Assembly: GCA_942492445.1 (NCBI GenBank)
Contig: CALOEW010000042.1
Span: 47,687 to 111,686, forward strand
Reading direction: 5' to 3'
From: NORP240 sp942492445
GTDB taxonomy: Bacteria; Pseudomonadota; Gammaproteobacteria; Pseudomonadales; Pseudohongiellaceae
Length of the DNA: 64,000 nt
Under the pieces are notes generated by a model. It was not told the DNA's origin. It saw only the letters and a program-made list of their open reading frames with translations, and ran no database searches. The translations under genes and the position numbers were made by a program. Shown here piece after piece: positions 8,884 through 17,489 of the stretch. Positions within the stretch are counted from its first letter, which is position 1; the number at the start of each line of letters is the position of its first letter.

Positions 8884-8915
8884 GGAACCTCTGATTAAGC
8901 CCCACAACGCTCTGG
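8881..8915 (+). repeat. Dispersed repeat end, overlapping the flgN stop
   Basis: The end TAGGGAACCTCTGATTAA continues with a core that is almost identical to the copy at 51803-51835 (CCTCTGATTAAGCCCCACAA, then CGCTC). No inverted partner was found nearby, so it is a solo end. It fills the short convergent gap between flgN and fliA. Confidence 0.7.
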
Positions 8916-8918
8916 CCT

Positions 8919-9647
8919 TCAAACAATGTCACTTTCGCTCAAGTGGTTACGAAGCTTGATTCGCAGGCGGCTCATTGCCTGGCTGTGTACCTGGCAGGCT
9001 CTGGATTCGCTGACATTGAGAACTTCACCGATTTCGCGAAGATTCAATCCGTAGTCGTAGTACAGCGCCACCACCAGTTTCTCCTGCTCGGGCAATTGAC
9101 CGATCAACACCGCCAACTTGGTCTTGAGTTCGTCGAAATGAATCTTGTCGATGATTTCATTCTCGTCACTTACCGGGTGGGAAATACCGTTATCGTCATC
9201 CAGGCTGAACAGGCTGCAACTTGCCACTTCTTCCAGCAGCTCACCGTATTCTTCCAGCGACAGTTTCAGCTCCCGGGCAATCTCCTTGTCGGAAGCCGTT
9301 CTGCCCAGTTTGTTTTCCACGTCCTGAATGGCCTGGGCCACCTGGCGGGATTTCTGCTGTACCGAACGGGGCACCCAGGTCTCACGCCGCAGCTCGTCGA
9401 TTATTGCGCCACGAATACGGATATTCGCGTAGGCCCTGAAATCCACCCCCGGTTTCGGTTCGTAGGAACGCACCGCCTCCAGCAGCCCGATCAGCCCTAC
9501 CTGAACCAGATCATCCACACTCTTGCCGGCCGGCAACCGCGCACCGATATGGTGGGCTATTGTCGATACCAGCGACACGTTGTCTTCAAACAACTGATCC
9601 CGCGAGAAACTTTCGTCGAGCCCATGACTTTGCGCACCCAGGTTCAT
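8919..9647 (-). CDS. fliA: FliA flagellar sigma factor (sigma-28)
   Basis: FliA transcribes late flagellar genes such as flagellin. The 242-residue protein has sigma regions 2 (GLIGLLEAVRSYEPKPGVDF, AYANIRIRGAIIDELR), 3 and 4 (NLREIGEVLNVSESRACQVH). It overlaps the fleN stop by 4 bases as the last gene of the minus-strand fliG-to-fliA block. In Pseudomonas the cheY/cheZ genes follow fliA; here the next genes are the convergent flgN/flgM, so chemotaxis genes are elsewhere or absent. Confidence 0.98.
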   Translation of the reverse strand: MNLGAQSHGLDESFSRDQLFEDNVSLVSTIAHHIGARLPAGKSVDDLVQVGLIGLLEAVRSYEPKPGVDFRAYANIRIRGAIIDELRRETWVPRSVQQKSRQVAQAIQDVENKLGRTASDKEIARELKLSLEEYGELLEEVASCSLFSLDDDNGISHPVSDENEIIDKIHFDELKTKLAVLIGQLPEQEKLVVALYYDYGLNLREIGEVLNVSESRACQVHSQAMSRLRIKLRNHLSESDIV

Positions 9648-10483
9648 GCAATTCCTCGTTCGTACACGACTTTGTTAGCCAGCGCTTTTTCTACAAAATA
9701 TTCGATCTGACCATTGTTTCCGGAATGCTCCGGCAGCTCAGTCAAGCGCTTCGCAATTTTCTGAAAAGCCAGACTTGACGAACTATAGGGATATTTATCG
9801 GTGACCGCGGCCCGGGATTTAATCGCTGCGCGCAAATTGTCATCGTGGGGAACGCTACCGAGGTAGCCGATGCTCACATCCAGGTATAGATCCGCCACTT
9901 CGGCAAGCCTGGCAAAAATCGCCCGGCCGTGGTCAGGATTTCTTACCATGTTCGCCAGCACCTGGAACCGCTTTACGCCGTGTTCCCGGCTCAGAACCTT
10001 TATCAGGGCGTAGGCATCTGCGAGGGAGGCAGGTTCGTCGCACAAAACCACCACCACCTCCTGGGCTGCCCTGGTGAACCCCAATGCTCCGGGTGCGATA
10101 CCCGCCGCGGTATCCACTACCAGCACATCGTAGCAGGCTTCCAGGTCGCTGAATGACCTTATCAGAGCCATCTGCTCATGGCCGGTCAGTTGGGCCATTC
10201 GCCCGAGGCCTGACGCGGCAGGCACGATATGCAGACCCAGTGGACCCTGAATAATGATTTCCTCCAGTTTGCACTGACCCTCGACCACGTGGGAGAGATC
10301 TCTGCCAGGCTTGAGATTAAGCATGATATCGACGTTGGCCATACCCACATCGGCATCCAGCAGCAACACCGACTTCCTGCATTTTACCAGTTCCAGTGCC
10401 AGATTGATTGACACACTGGATTTACCGACGCCACCTTTTCCTCCCGACACTGCTATTGTTCTAACGGATTCGGTTGAACTCAT
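9644..10483 (-). CDS. fleN: FleN (FlhG) flagellar number regulator, MinD-like ATPase
   Basis: FleN is a MinD/ParA-type ATPase that limits polar flagellar number by antagonising FleQ. The 279-residue protein carries the deviant Walker A SGGKGGVGKSSVSINLALEL near residue 14, the switch region LLLDADVGMANVDIM, and DVLVVDTAAGIAPGALGF (Walker B). It sits between flhF and fliA, the order seen in Pseudomonas and Vibrio. Confidence 0.96.
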   Translation of the reverse strand: MSSTESVRTIAVSGGKGGVGKSSVSINLALELVKCRKSVLLLDADVGMANVDIMLNLKPGRDLSHVVEGQCKLEEIIIQGPLGLHIVPAASGLGRMAQLTGHEQMALIRSFSDLEACYDVLVVDTAAGIAPGALGFTRAAQEVVVVLCDEPASLADAYALIKVLSREHGVKRFQVLANMVRNPDHGRAIFARLAEVADLYLDVSIGYLGSVPHDDNLRAAIKSRAAVTDKYPYSSSSLAFQKIAKRLTELPEHSGNNGQIEYFVEKALANKVVYERGIA

Positions 10484-10568
10484 TTTTCGTTTCCTTCATT
10501 GCGTTGCGGCCGATTTCTGAACCGGTTGTTAGCAGGCTGTTTTGTGACGATATCCCCGGCAGGATTTC

Positions 10569-11793
10569 TCATGCGCTTGCCTTTCGGCGTTTTGCCATCT
10601 GCTCCATGGCGTAACGGTAGGATTCCTTGATCCTGCGGGCAAAGAAGTCTCCATCGGCCCGTACCAGATCCTCTGGAATCGCCTGTCCGGTTCCGGCATA
10701 GGAAACGGGTAACCGGTAGCGAATCAACGACGACAACATGGCTCCGATAGTGGCATTCTCATCAGTCTTCGTGACGATTGCCGCAGCGGGCTTAAATCGA
10801 GAAAAAGCCCGGATAGTCTCATTGGTTACTGATTCCTGTACCGTGGCACTCAACACCAGATACGGGGTAATTTTCCTGTCGCCTGTTAAAAAGGTGTTGA
10901 GCCTTGCCTCAAAATCACGCCGCCGCTGATTCACCCCTGCGGTGTCAATGATCAACAGTTTGCGTTCAACCAGGCTATCCATCGCCTGCTCCATCTCATT
11001 CCGGTTTGCGGCAACCTGCACTGACAGGCCCAGAGAGCTCCCGAGTGATATCAGTTGTTCGCGCTGACCTGCTCTGTCATCGTCAGTGGTAATCAATGCC
11101 ACCTGGTTCCTGCCATGCTTCCTGGCGAAGCCTGCCGCCAGCTTGACGGCCGTGGTCGTTTTTCCGACTCCGGTGCAACCCAGCATCGCAATTATGCCTC
11201 CCTCTTCAAGGGGGTCCGGAGCCGGTTTCCCCAGGGACTTGAGCAATATTCTGATGACTTTGTTCCATGCCAGTGCGAGATCATCGCAGGGCAGCGCCTT
11301 ATCGACCAATTTCGCCGCCAGATCGTGATTGATTCCAGCCATCTCAAGCCTGGACAGCAAGGCCATGCGGTTTGGCTGACGATCTCGAGATTCCCGCCAG
11401 GCCAGTTGGGCCATCTCTCCCTCAAAAAGCTTTCTCAACCTGCCAAGCTCTTCCTGCATATCACGCAGTGATCTTGACTGGTTTGCGATTTCCTGTTCCT
11501 GCTCCCTGGTCCGCAACCTGGTTTTTTCACTCTCCACGCCGGCCAACAGATCAGAAGGAAATACCTCAGGCCGCCTGGCATTCCTGGAGACTTCTGGCCT
11601 GGACGTTGATTCTGCCCCGGCTGGTTCCCCGACAGCCCTTTACCTGCTCCAGCTCATAGCCACTGGCGGCCAGCACCTCCATCTTTCCATCGACACGCTT
11701 GCTGGAAATAAGTACAGCCTCCCTACCAAGTTCCTCCCGCACCATGGCCATTGCCTTCTGCATGTTGTCCGCCTGGAATTTTTTTACTTTCAT
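10569..11793 (-). CDS. flhF: FlhF polar flagellar placement GTPase (one frameshift)
   Basis: FlhF is an SRP-type GTPase that marks the pole for flagellar assembly. The N-terminal basic segment is MKVKKFQADNMQKAMAMVRE from ATG 11793. The NG domain in the second frame has the P-loop MLGCTGVGKTTTAVKLA, then LITTDDDRAGQREQL, IIDTAGVNQRRRDFE and KTDENATIGAML. The two parts are in different frames and join somewhere around 11580-11640, within the poorly conserved linker, where the downstream frame continues back as RRPEVFPSDLLAGVESEK. One indel restores a protein of about 405 residues. It lies between flhA and fleN. Confidence 0.9.
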
Positions 11794-11857
11794 TGCTAGC
11801 TCCGAGTACTTTGTCGACTATCTTCTATCGAACCCCTGAAACTGCTTCCGATGCCGC

Positions 11858-13975
11858 TCAGGCTGCCCGCGACTGAACCTGGGAAGCAGTCCCCAGGACT
11901 TTGATCTGCTTATTGTTCGCCACTTCACTGAAGGCCAGCACTTTGAGTCTGGGCAACGACGTTCTCGTAAACCTGGCCAGCCAGGAGCGTATCTGGTCGG
12001 ACACCAGCAGGACTGGAATCTGTCCCGTGGCCTCCACCTGCTGGCTGATCGACTGAATCTGGTTCAGGAGTCGTTCTGCGAACCCGGGCTCCAACCCACC
12101 AACCCCGTCCGGCTTGTCCACTGCCACTGAATCACGTATGAGCTTCTCGAACTCCGCACTCAGGGTCACTACTTTCATTTCCTGCTGCATGCCGACAATA
12201 CTCTGGCAGATAGTGCGACCCAGGTTGATGCGTACAGCCGCCGTGAGCAGGTCCGGATTCTGGTTCACGGCACCGTGTTCCGCCAGGGTTTCCACGATAG
12301 TTCGCAGATCGCGGATGGGCACGCCCTCCTCCAGCAGGTTCTGCAGAACCCTGAGCACGACACCGAGCGAAAGTGTATCCGGCACCAGACTTTCAACCAG
12401 CTTGGGAGAAGATTTGGCCAACGAATCCAGCAATTTCTGAACTTCGTCGTAACCCAGCAGTTCATGAGAGTGGGTTTTGATTGTGTGACTGATGTGCGTC
12501 GCAATCACGGTACTGCTGTCAACGACCGTGTAGCCCTTGGACTGAGCATCCTCTTTCTGTGACGAGTCGATCCAGATGGTATCGAGATTGAATGCCGGAT
12601 CCTTTCCTGCAATGCCATCCAGATCCCCAAAAGTCTGCCCGGGATTGATCGCCATTTCCATGCCTGGATGCACCTGGCCTTCGCTCACCGGCACATCCAG
12701 CAGTGTGATCCTGTAAGCATTCGGCTGCAGACTGAGATTGTCGCGAATGTGAACCGGATGAACCAGGAACCCCATATCCTGGGAGATCCGTTTTCTCACG
12801 GCTTTGATCCTGTCCAGTAGTTCGCCACCCTGATTTCTGTCGACAAGCGAAATCAGTTTGTAGCCAACTTCCAGTCCGATAATGTCGACCCCGAGAACAT
12901 CGTCCCATTCCAGGTCCGCTGATTTCTGTTCCTTCTCCGCTTTCCTGTCCGTCTGGTCCTTGTTCTCCTCCTCCTGCTTCGAACGCCTGGAGCCAAAGTA
13001 CCCGATAGCGAACAGGGCGGCACACATCAGCAGAAATATCAGGTTGGGCATGCCGGGTATAAGACCCAGAAGTCCGATAACGCCCCCTGTTACAACAAAC
13101 ACTTTGGGGCTTTCAAACAATTGATCCAGAACCTGACGCCCCATGTCGGAGGAGGACCCGACCCTGGTCACAATCAGCGCCGCTGCCACAGATACCAACA
13201 GGGAGGGAATCTGTGCTACCAACCCATCACCGATAGTCAACAACGTATAGTTGGTGGCAGCCTGGGCAGCCGAAAGGTCGTGTTGCAGCACACCGATGGC
13301 AAAGCCACCGATAATATTGATAAACAGGATCAATATCCCCGCAACCGCATCACCGCGGACAAACTTGCTGGCACCGTCCATGGCACCGTAAAAACTGGAC
13401 TCCCGGGCAATCTCGTCACGTCTCTGACGTGCATCATCCTGGTCTATGAGGCCGGAATTAAGGTCCGCATCTATCGCCATCTGTTTGCCTGGCATGGCAT
13501 CCAGGGTAAAACGTGCCGTGACTTCCGAAATGCGGCCGGCACCTTTTGTCACCACCACGAAATTGATGATTACCAGGATAGAGAAAACTACCAGGCCAAC
13601 AGCGTAATTACCGCCAACCACGAAGTCTCCGAACGCCTCTATCACCCTGCCTGCAGCCGCTGTTCCGTTGTGTCCTTCAATTAGTACTACGCGCGTGGAA
13701 GCAATGTTCAATGCCAGGCGCAGCAGGGTCATGATCAGCAACACGCTGGGGAAGACACCAAATTCCAGCGGCCGGTGAATGTAAACCGCAACCAGCAGAA
13801 TTATCAGCGAAAGCGCAATATTAAAGGTGAACAGGAAGTCCAGAAGAAACGGAGGCAATGGCAGGATCATCATTGCCAGCAGCAGGATGACCAGAACCGG
13901 CGCCCCAACACCGATAAGTCGCCAGTCGATTCCCAGAAAGGCATTCTGCGATGAAAGCGAGCTTCCGTTGGCCAT
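11858..13975 (-). CDS. flhA: FlhA flagellar export gate protein
   Basis: FlhA forms the nonameric export gate of the flagellar type III apparatus. The 705-residue protein has N-terminal membrane segments (FLLDFLFTFNIALSLIILLV and others), the FHIPEP-type signature LRLALNIASTRVVLIEGH and MPGKQMAIDADLNSGLID, and a large cytosolic domain (QKLLDSLAKSSPKLVESLVP). Its start overlaps the flhB stop by one base (13975), so translation is probably coupled. Confidence 0.98.
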   Translation of the reverse strand: MANGSSLSSQNAFLGIDWRLIGVGAPVLVILLLAMMILPLPPFLLDFLFTFNIALSLIILLVAVYIHRPLEFGVFPSVLLIMTLLRLALNIASTRVVLIEGHNGTAAAGRVIEAFGDFVVGGNYAVGLVVFSILVIINFVVVTKGAGRISEVTARFTLDAMPGKQMAIDADLNSGLIDQDDARQRRDEIARESSFYGAMDGASKFVRGDAVAGILILFINIIGGFAIGVLQHDLSAAQAATNYTLLTIGDGLVAQIPSLLVSVAAALIVTRVGSSSDMGRQVLDQLFESPKVFVVTGGVIGLLGLIPGMPNLIFLLMCAALFAIGYFGSRRSKQEEENKDQTDRKAEKEQKSADLEWDDVLGVDIIGLEVGYKLISLVDRNQGGELLDRIKAVRKRISQDMGFLVHPVHIRDNLSLQPNAYRITLLDVPVSEGQVHPGMEMAINPGQTFGDLDGIAGKDPAFNLDTIWIDSSQKEDAQSKGYTVVDSSTVIATHISHTIKTHSHELLGYDEVQKLLDSLAKSSPKLVESLVPDTLSLGVVLRVLQNLLEEGVPIRDLRTIVETLAEHGAVNQNPDLLTAAVRINLGRTICQSIVGMQQEMKVVTLSAEFEKLIRDSVAVDKPDGVGGLEPGFAERLLNQIQSISQQVEATGQIPVLLVSDQIRSWLARFTRTSLPRLKVLAFSEVANNKQIKVLGTASQVQSRAA

Positions 13976-15123
13976 CAGTCAGCCCTCGCGCCGTTGCTCT
14001 CGGTGTATTCATCAGGCACCGGTAGATCCCTGGGCGGCTTCGGCCTTGCACCACCGTGCTTTTTCACCTGGCGCAACTGAAAGACATAGGCCATGACCTG
14101 GGCGACAGCGAGAAACAGGTTCCTTGGGATCTCCTGGTTCAGATCTGTGGAAAAGTACAATGCCCGGGCAAGCGGCGGCGCTGAAAACAGAGTGACTCGG
14201 TGCTGTGAAGCAATTTCCCTGATTCGTGTTGCCACCAGGTTCTGACCCTTTGCCACAACTCTGGGGGCGCCACCACTGGTCTGGTCGTACTTCAGTGCTA
14301 CGGCATAGTGAGTCGGGTTGGTAATGACCACGTCGGCATTGGGGACCTCGCTCATCATTCTCTGCCGGGCAAACTGTTGCTGCTTCTCCTTAAGCGCAGA
14401 TTTTACTTCCGGCCTGCCCTCGGTTTCCTTCAGCTCATCCTTGACTTCCTGTCGGGTCATTCGTAACTGCCGGCGGTACTGCCACAGCTGAAAGGGTACA
14501 TCCGCCGCCGCCACCAGTATCAGTACCGCGCTAAAGCCCAGCATGCAACTGATCGCCAGATTTCCGGCCGTGCTCATGGCATCGGCAAGTGGCCTGAGTG
14601 ACAGGCCGACTATCTGATCCAGCACCAGGTACAGGACAAGGCAGCTGGTAACCGAGACCAGTAAAAACTTGCCGAGGGCCTTGACGAGCTCCATCAGAGA
14701 ACGCACTGAAAAAAGTCGTCCAAACCCCTTGGCAAGGCTTATTCGTTCCATCTTGGGTGCCACCAGTGCCAGGTTGAACACCCAGCCGCCCAGGGACAGA
14801 GGACTGAGCACAGTCACCGCGACAAGCAGGGTCAGAAGCGGCAACAGCAGAACCAGCGCCGCAAGAGTCGTTTCATCCAGCCGTGCCAGCAGAAGTGTTT
14901 CTGAAAACGCGGCTTCCCTGCCAAAGTTCAGGCTTTCCATCATCAGCTGATTGACATCCACGATGATTCCGCGACCAAACACCAGCATCCCGGCCCCGGC
15001 AGCGAGCAGGGACAGTACCGTATTCAGCTCCCTCGAACGTGGGACCTGCCCTTTGTCCCGGGCATCTCTGATCCGTTTCGGGGTCGCCTGTTCGGTTTTT
15101 TCCTGGGCCTGATTTTCCGCCAT
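13975..15123 (-). CDS. flhB: FlhB export specificity switch protein
   Basis: FlhB switches export from rod/hook to filament substrates. The 382-residue protein has four membrane segments and a cytoplasmic domain with the autocleavage motif NPTH (ADVVITNPTHYAVALKYD), followed by GQNLVATRIREIASQHRV. The N-terminus has the typical EKTEQATPKRIRDARDKGQV. The substrate-length signal would come from FliK (29639-31338). It lies 12 bases after fliR. Confidence 0.98.
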   Translation of the reverse strand: MAENQAQEKTEQATPKRIRDARDKGQVPRSRELNTVLSLLAAGAGMLVFGRGIIVDVNQLMMESLNFGREAAFSETLLLARLDETTLAALVLLLPLLTLLVAVTVLSPLSLGGWVFNLALVAPKMERISLAKGFGRLFSVRSLMELVKALGKFLLVSVTSCLVLYLVLDQIVGLSLRPLADAMSTAGNLAISCMLGFSAVLILVAAADVPFQLWQYRRQLRMTRQEVKDELKETEGRPEVKSALKEKQQQFARQRMMSEVPNADVVITNPTHYAVALKYDQTSGGAPRVVAKGQNLVATRIREIASQHRVTLFSAPPLARALYFSTDLNQEIPRNLFLAVAQVMAYVFQLRQVKKHGGARPKPPRDLPVPDEYTESNGARAD

Positions 15124-15135
15124 GAGAAGAGACTC

Positions 15136-15906
15136 TTAGTTGACTATAGTACGCATGAAGTCGAATCCTGCGGTAAAGAATCGTTCCAGAGCGGGAAACA
15201 GCACTGGCAAACTGAAAAGTACGAGCACAAAGCCGGCCAGCATTGTCACCGGAAACCCCACCGCGAAGATATTCAATTGGGGAGCAGCCCTGGTGACGAC
15301 TCCGAAGGCAAGATTCACCAGCAACACACCGACAACTACCGGTAGTGCTATCAGGACAGCGGCGACGAATAATTCGGAAGTGAACAAGGCGACGGCACCG
15401 AACACTTCAAGCCCATTAAATGGCGTACCGATCGGTATATACAGGAAGCTCTGCACTAGAACATCTATCAGCAGAAGATGACCGTCTACCGCCAACAGGT
15501 ACAGCGTGCCGATTATGAGATACAGCTGGCCCATCATGGTGACCTGAACGCCATTCTGCGGATCCACCGACGATGCGAATCCAAGGCCCATGGTAGTGGC
15601 AATCGCCTGACCTGCCATGACCAGAGCACCCATGACAATCTGCATTATCAGGCCCATTACGATACCAATCCCCAACTGCTGCAGAATCAGGAGAAAGCCT
15701 GTGGCTGACAATGGCTCTACAGGCTCGAGGTATGGAAGGCTTGGTTGTACCAGCAGGGTAATCAGCACTGCGAGTATGATCCTGACCCTTACGGGCACGG
15801 CTCGTGCCGAGAAAACCGGCGCGACCGCGAAAAGCGCCCCGATACGCAGAAACGGCCAGAAAAAATCTCCCGTCACAGCCATGATGTCATCAAGTGATAT
15901 TTCCAT
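15136..15906 (-). CDS. fliR: FliR export gate membrane protein
   Basis: FliR is an integral membrane part of the FliPQR export channel. The 256-residue protein shows six or so hydrophobic segments and the FliR patterns FFWPFLRIGALFAVAPVFSA, MGLGFASSVDPQNGVQVTMM and NLAFGVVTRAAPQLNIFAVG. A 60-base gap containing a hairpin separates it from fliQ. Confidence 0.97.
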   Translation of the reverse strand: MEISLDDIMAVTGDFFWPFLRIGALFAVAPVFSARAVPVRVRIILAVLITLLVQPSLPYLEPVEPLSATGFLLILQQLGIGIVMGLIMQIVMGALVMAGQAIATTMGLGFASSVDPQNGVQVTMMGQLYLIIGTLYLLAVDGHLLLIDVLVQSFLYIPIGTPFNGLEVFGAVALFTSELFVAAVLIALPVVVGVLLVNLAFGVVTRAAPQLNIFAVGFPVTMLAGFVLVLFSLPVLFPALERFFTAGFDFMRTIVN

Positions 15907-15932
15907 AATCGCTCAGCGCTTCCCTGGTGTCT

Positions 15933-15961
15933 GTTCACACTAAATTGATTTTGGTGTGAAC
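15933..15961. other. Hairpin between fliQ and fliR
   Basis: GTTCACACTAAA and TTTGGTGTGAAC form a 12-pair stem (one G-U pair) around the loop TTGAT. It fills about half of the only sizeable gap within the otherwise tightly packed fliO-flhA run. It could set RNA processing or stability between fliQ and fliR. No T-tract follows, so termination is unlikely. Confidence 0.6.
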
Positions 15962-15966
15962 ACGCC

Positions 15967-16236
15967 CTAACCTATCAGTTCCGGAATTCGATAAAACAAA
16001 GACTCGGTAAAGGTTACCCAGTAGTTCAGCAACCACGGCCCAAGAACCACCAGCGCAATGACCAGGGCCAGAAGTTTGGGAATGAAACTCAAGGTCTGTT
16101 CCTGTATCTGGGTTGCCGCCTGCAATACACCCACCAGCAGACCCACCAGTAACGCCGCGAGCAGTAAGGGGCCGGCAAGTGCAACAATCAGCAGCAGCGC
16201 TTCCCTGCCCACGTCGATAACCACATCTTCATCCAT
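15967..16236 (-). CDS. fliQ: FliQ export gate membrane protein
   Basis: This 89-residue protein has the two-helix hairpin of FliQ with the signature VGLLVGVLQAATQIQEQTLS followed by FIPKLLALV. Four FliQ copies assemble with FliP and FliR into the export channel. It lies 15 bases after fliP. Confidence 0.97.
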   Translation of the reverse strand: MDEDVVIDVGREALLLIVALAGPLLLAALLVGLLVGVLQAATQIQEQTLSFIPKLLALVIALVVLGPWLLNYWVTFTESLFYRIPELIG

Positions 16237-16251
16237 AGTTCTGCCCTGTTT

Positions 16252-17004
16252 TCAGAAAACCGCGAAACTTGAGGCCAGAGTGCCAACCACGAGCGTCCAG
16301 CCATCCACCATGACAAACAGCATTATCTTGAAAGGCAGAGAAATCAGCATGGGTGACAGCATCATCATGCCCATTGACATGAGAATGCTGGCCACCACCA
16401 GATCGATAACCAGGAACGGAATAAAGATGAGAAAACCGATCTGAAAGGCAGTTTTTAGCTCGCTGGTGATATAGGCAGGCACAAGAACCCTGAAAGGCAC
16501 ATCAGCGATACTGTCAAATTCCTCATAACCGGCCATTTCGGCAAACAGTGCCAGATCCTGCTCCCGGACCTGGTTGGACATGAACTGATGAAAGGGGCCG
16601 GTTGTCTCCACCAGGGCCGAATCAAAATCGATTGTTTCTTCCATGTAGGGCGCCACGCCATTCTCATAGGCAGTGCTGAAAATCGGACTCATGACAAACA
16701 GCGTAATGAACAGTGCCAGACCGATAATGATCTGGTTTGAGGGTGTCTGCATCAATCCCAGGGCCTGGCGCAGTATGGCCAGCACAACGATAATGCGAGT
16801 GAACGATGTCATCGCCATGAGTGCTGCCGGAAGCAGGCTGAGCACCGTCATGAACAACAGGATCTGAAGACTTACGCTGTAGGACGTTCCGCCATCGGCA
16901 GTTGCCTGCGAAGTGACCAGAGTCAGATCCGGAGTCGCCGAGACAGCGATTCCCGGCATGACCAGAAGCAGCAACAACAGCTTTGCAACGATTCTATTCA
17001 TCAT
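16252..17004 (-). CDS. fliP: FliP export gate membrane protein
   Basis: FliP forms the core ring of the flagellar export channel. The 250-residue protein has a cleavable signal peptide, then MTSFTRIIVVLAILRQALGL, QIIIGLALFITLFVMSPIF, and the C-terminal IDLVVASILMSMGMMMLSPM and LPFKIMLFVMVDGW signatures. It overlaps fliO by 4 bases. Confidence 0.98.
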   Translation of the reverse strand: MMNRIVAKLLLLLLVMPGIAVSATPDLTLVTSQATADGGTSYSVSLQILLFMTVLSLLPAALMAMTSFTRIIVVLAILRQALGLMQTPSNQIIIGLALFITLFVMSPIFSTAYENGVAPYMEETIDFDSALVETTGPFHQFMSNQVREQDLALFAEMAGYEEFDSIADVPFRVLVPAYITSELKTAFQIGFLIFIPFLVIDLVVASILMSMGMMMLSPMLISLPFKIMLFVMVDGWTLVVGTLASSFAVF

Positions 17005-17489
17005 CGTGATCTCTGCAGCATCTGGCTCAACAGACTGTTGAAGGAATTACTGTCGGGCTTTTGTGCCATACCTGGAGTACCGGTTTCGATCGGGCTTCGC
17101 AGGTCGTGAACCTTGCCGATCCTGCCCGGGCTGGCACTGACAAGGATCTGTTCATCGCCCACCTGAATCAACAACAGGCGGTCCTTGCTGTTCAATGCAA
17201 GACTGCCGACAATCCTGATCAGGCCGGTGGTCGACCCGGGGACCAGGCTCAACCGTTTGATCACTAATGAGAGCACGATAATGATTACCACCACGACCAC
17301 CAGCGCAATAAGCATCTGCACCATGCTCCCGGCGCTGACCAGCGCTTCGGGTCGAACCGGCAGTTCAGCCTGCTCGGCGGCAAGGAGCCGATCACAAGGT
17401 AGAAGGACAGGAACCGGTGTCAGCCACCTGCCCAGAGTTGCCCTGTTGAGTCCTGCAGGCCGCCCGCTATTGTCAACAGGTCCACTCAT
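17001..17489 (-). CDS. fliO: FliO export apparatus assembly protein
   Basis: FliO helps FliP assemble. The 162-residue product has a weak N-terminal hydrophobic stretch, one strong membrane segment around residues 57-78 (MLIALVVVVVIIIVLSLVIK), then a small cytoplasmic domain with GSLALNSKDRLLLIQVGDEQ. FliO is poorly conserved, so identification rests on this pattern plus position between fliM and fliP, overlapping both by 4 bases. Confidence 0.92.
   Translation of the reverse strand: MSGPVDNSGRPAGLNRATLGRWLTPVPVLLPCDRLLAAEQAELPVRPEALVSAGSMVQMLIALVVVVVIIIVLSLVIKRLSLVPGSTTGLIRIVGSLALNSKDRLLLIQVGDEQILVSASPGRIGKVHDLRSPIETGTPGMAQKPDSNSFNSLLSQMLQRSR

Noticed and set aside
13121..13684. A 187-codon plus-strand frame inside flhA
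   Set aside because: It is antisense to conserved FlhA membrane segments and has no gene-like features.
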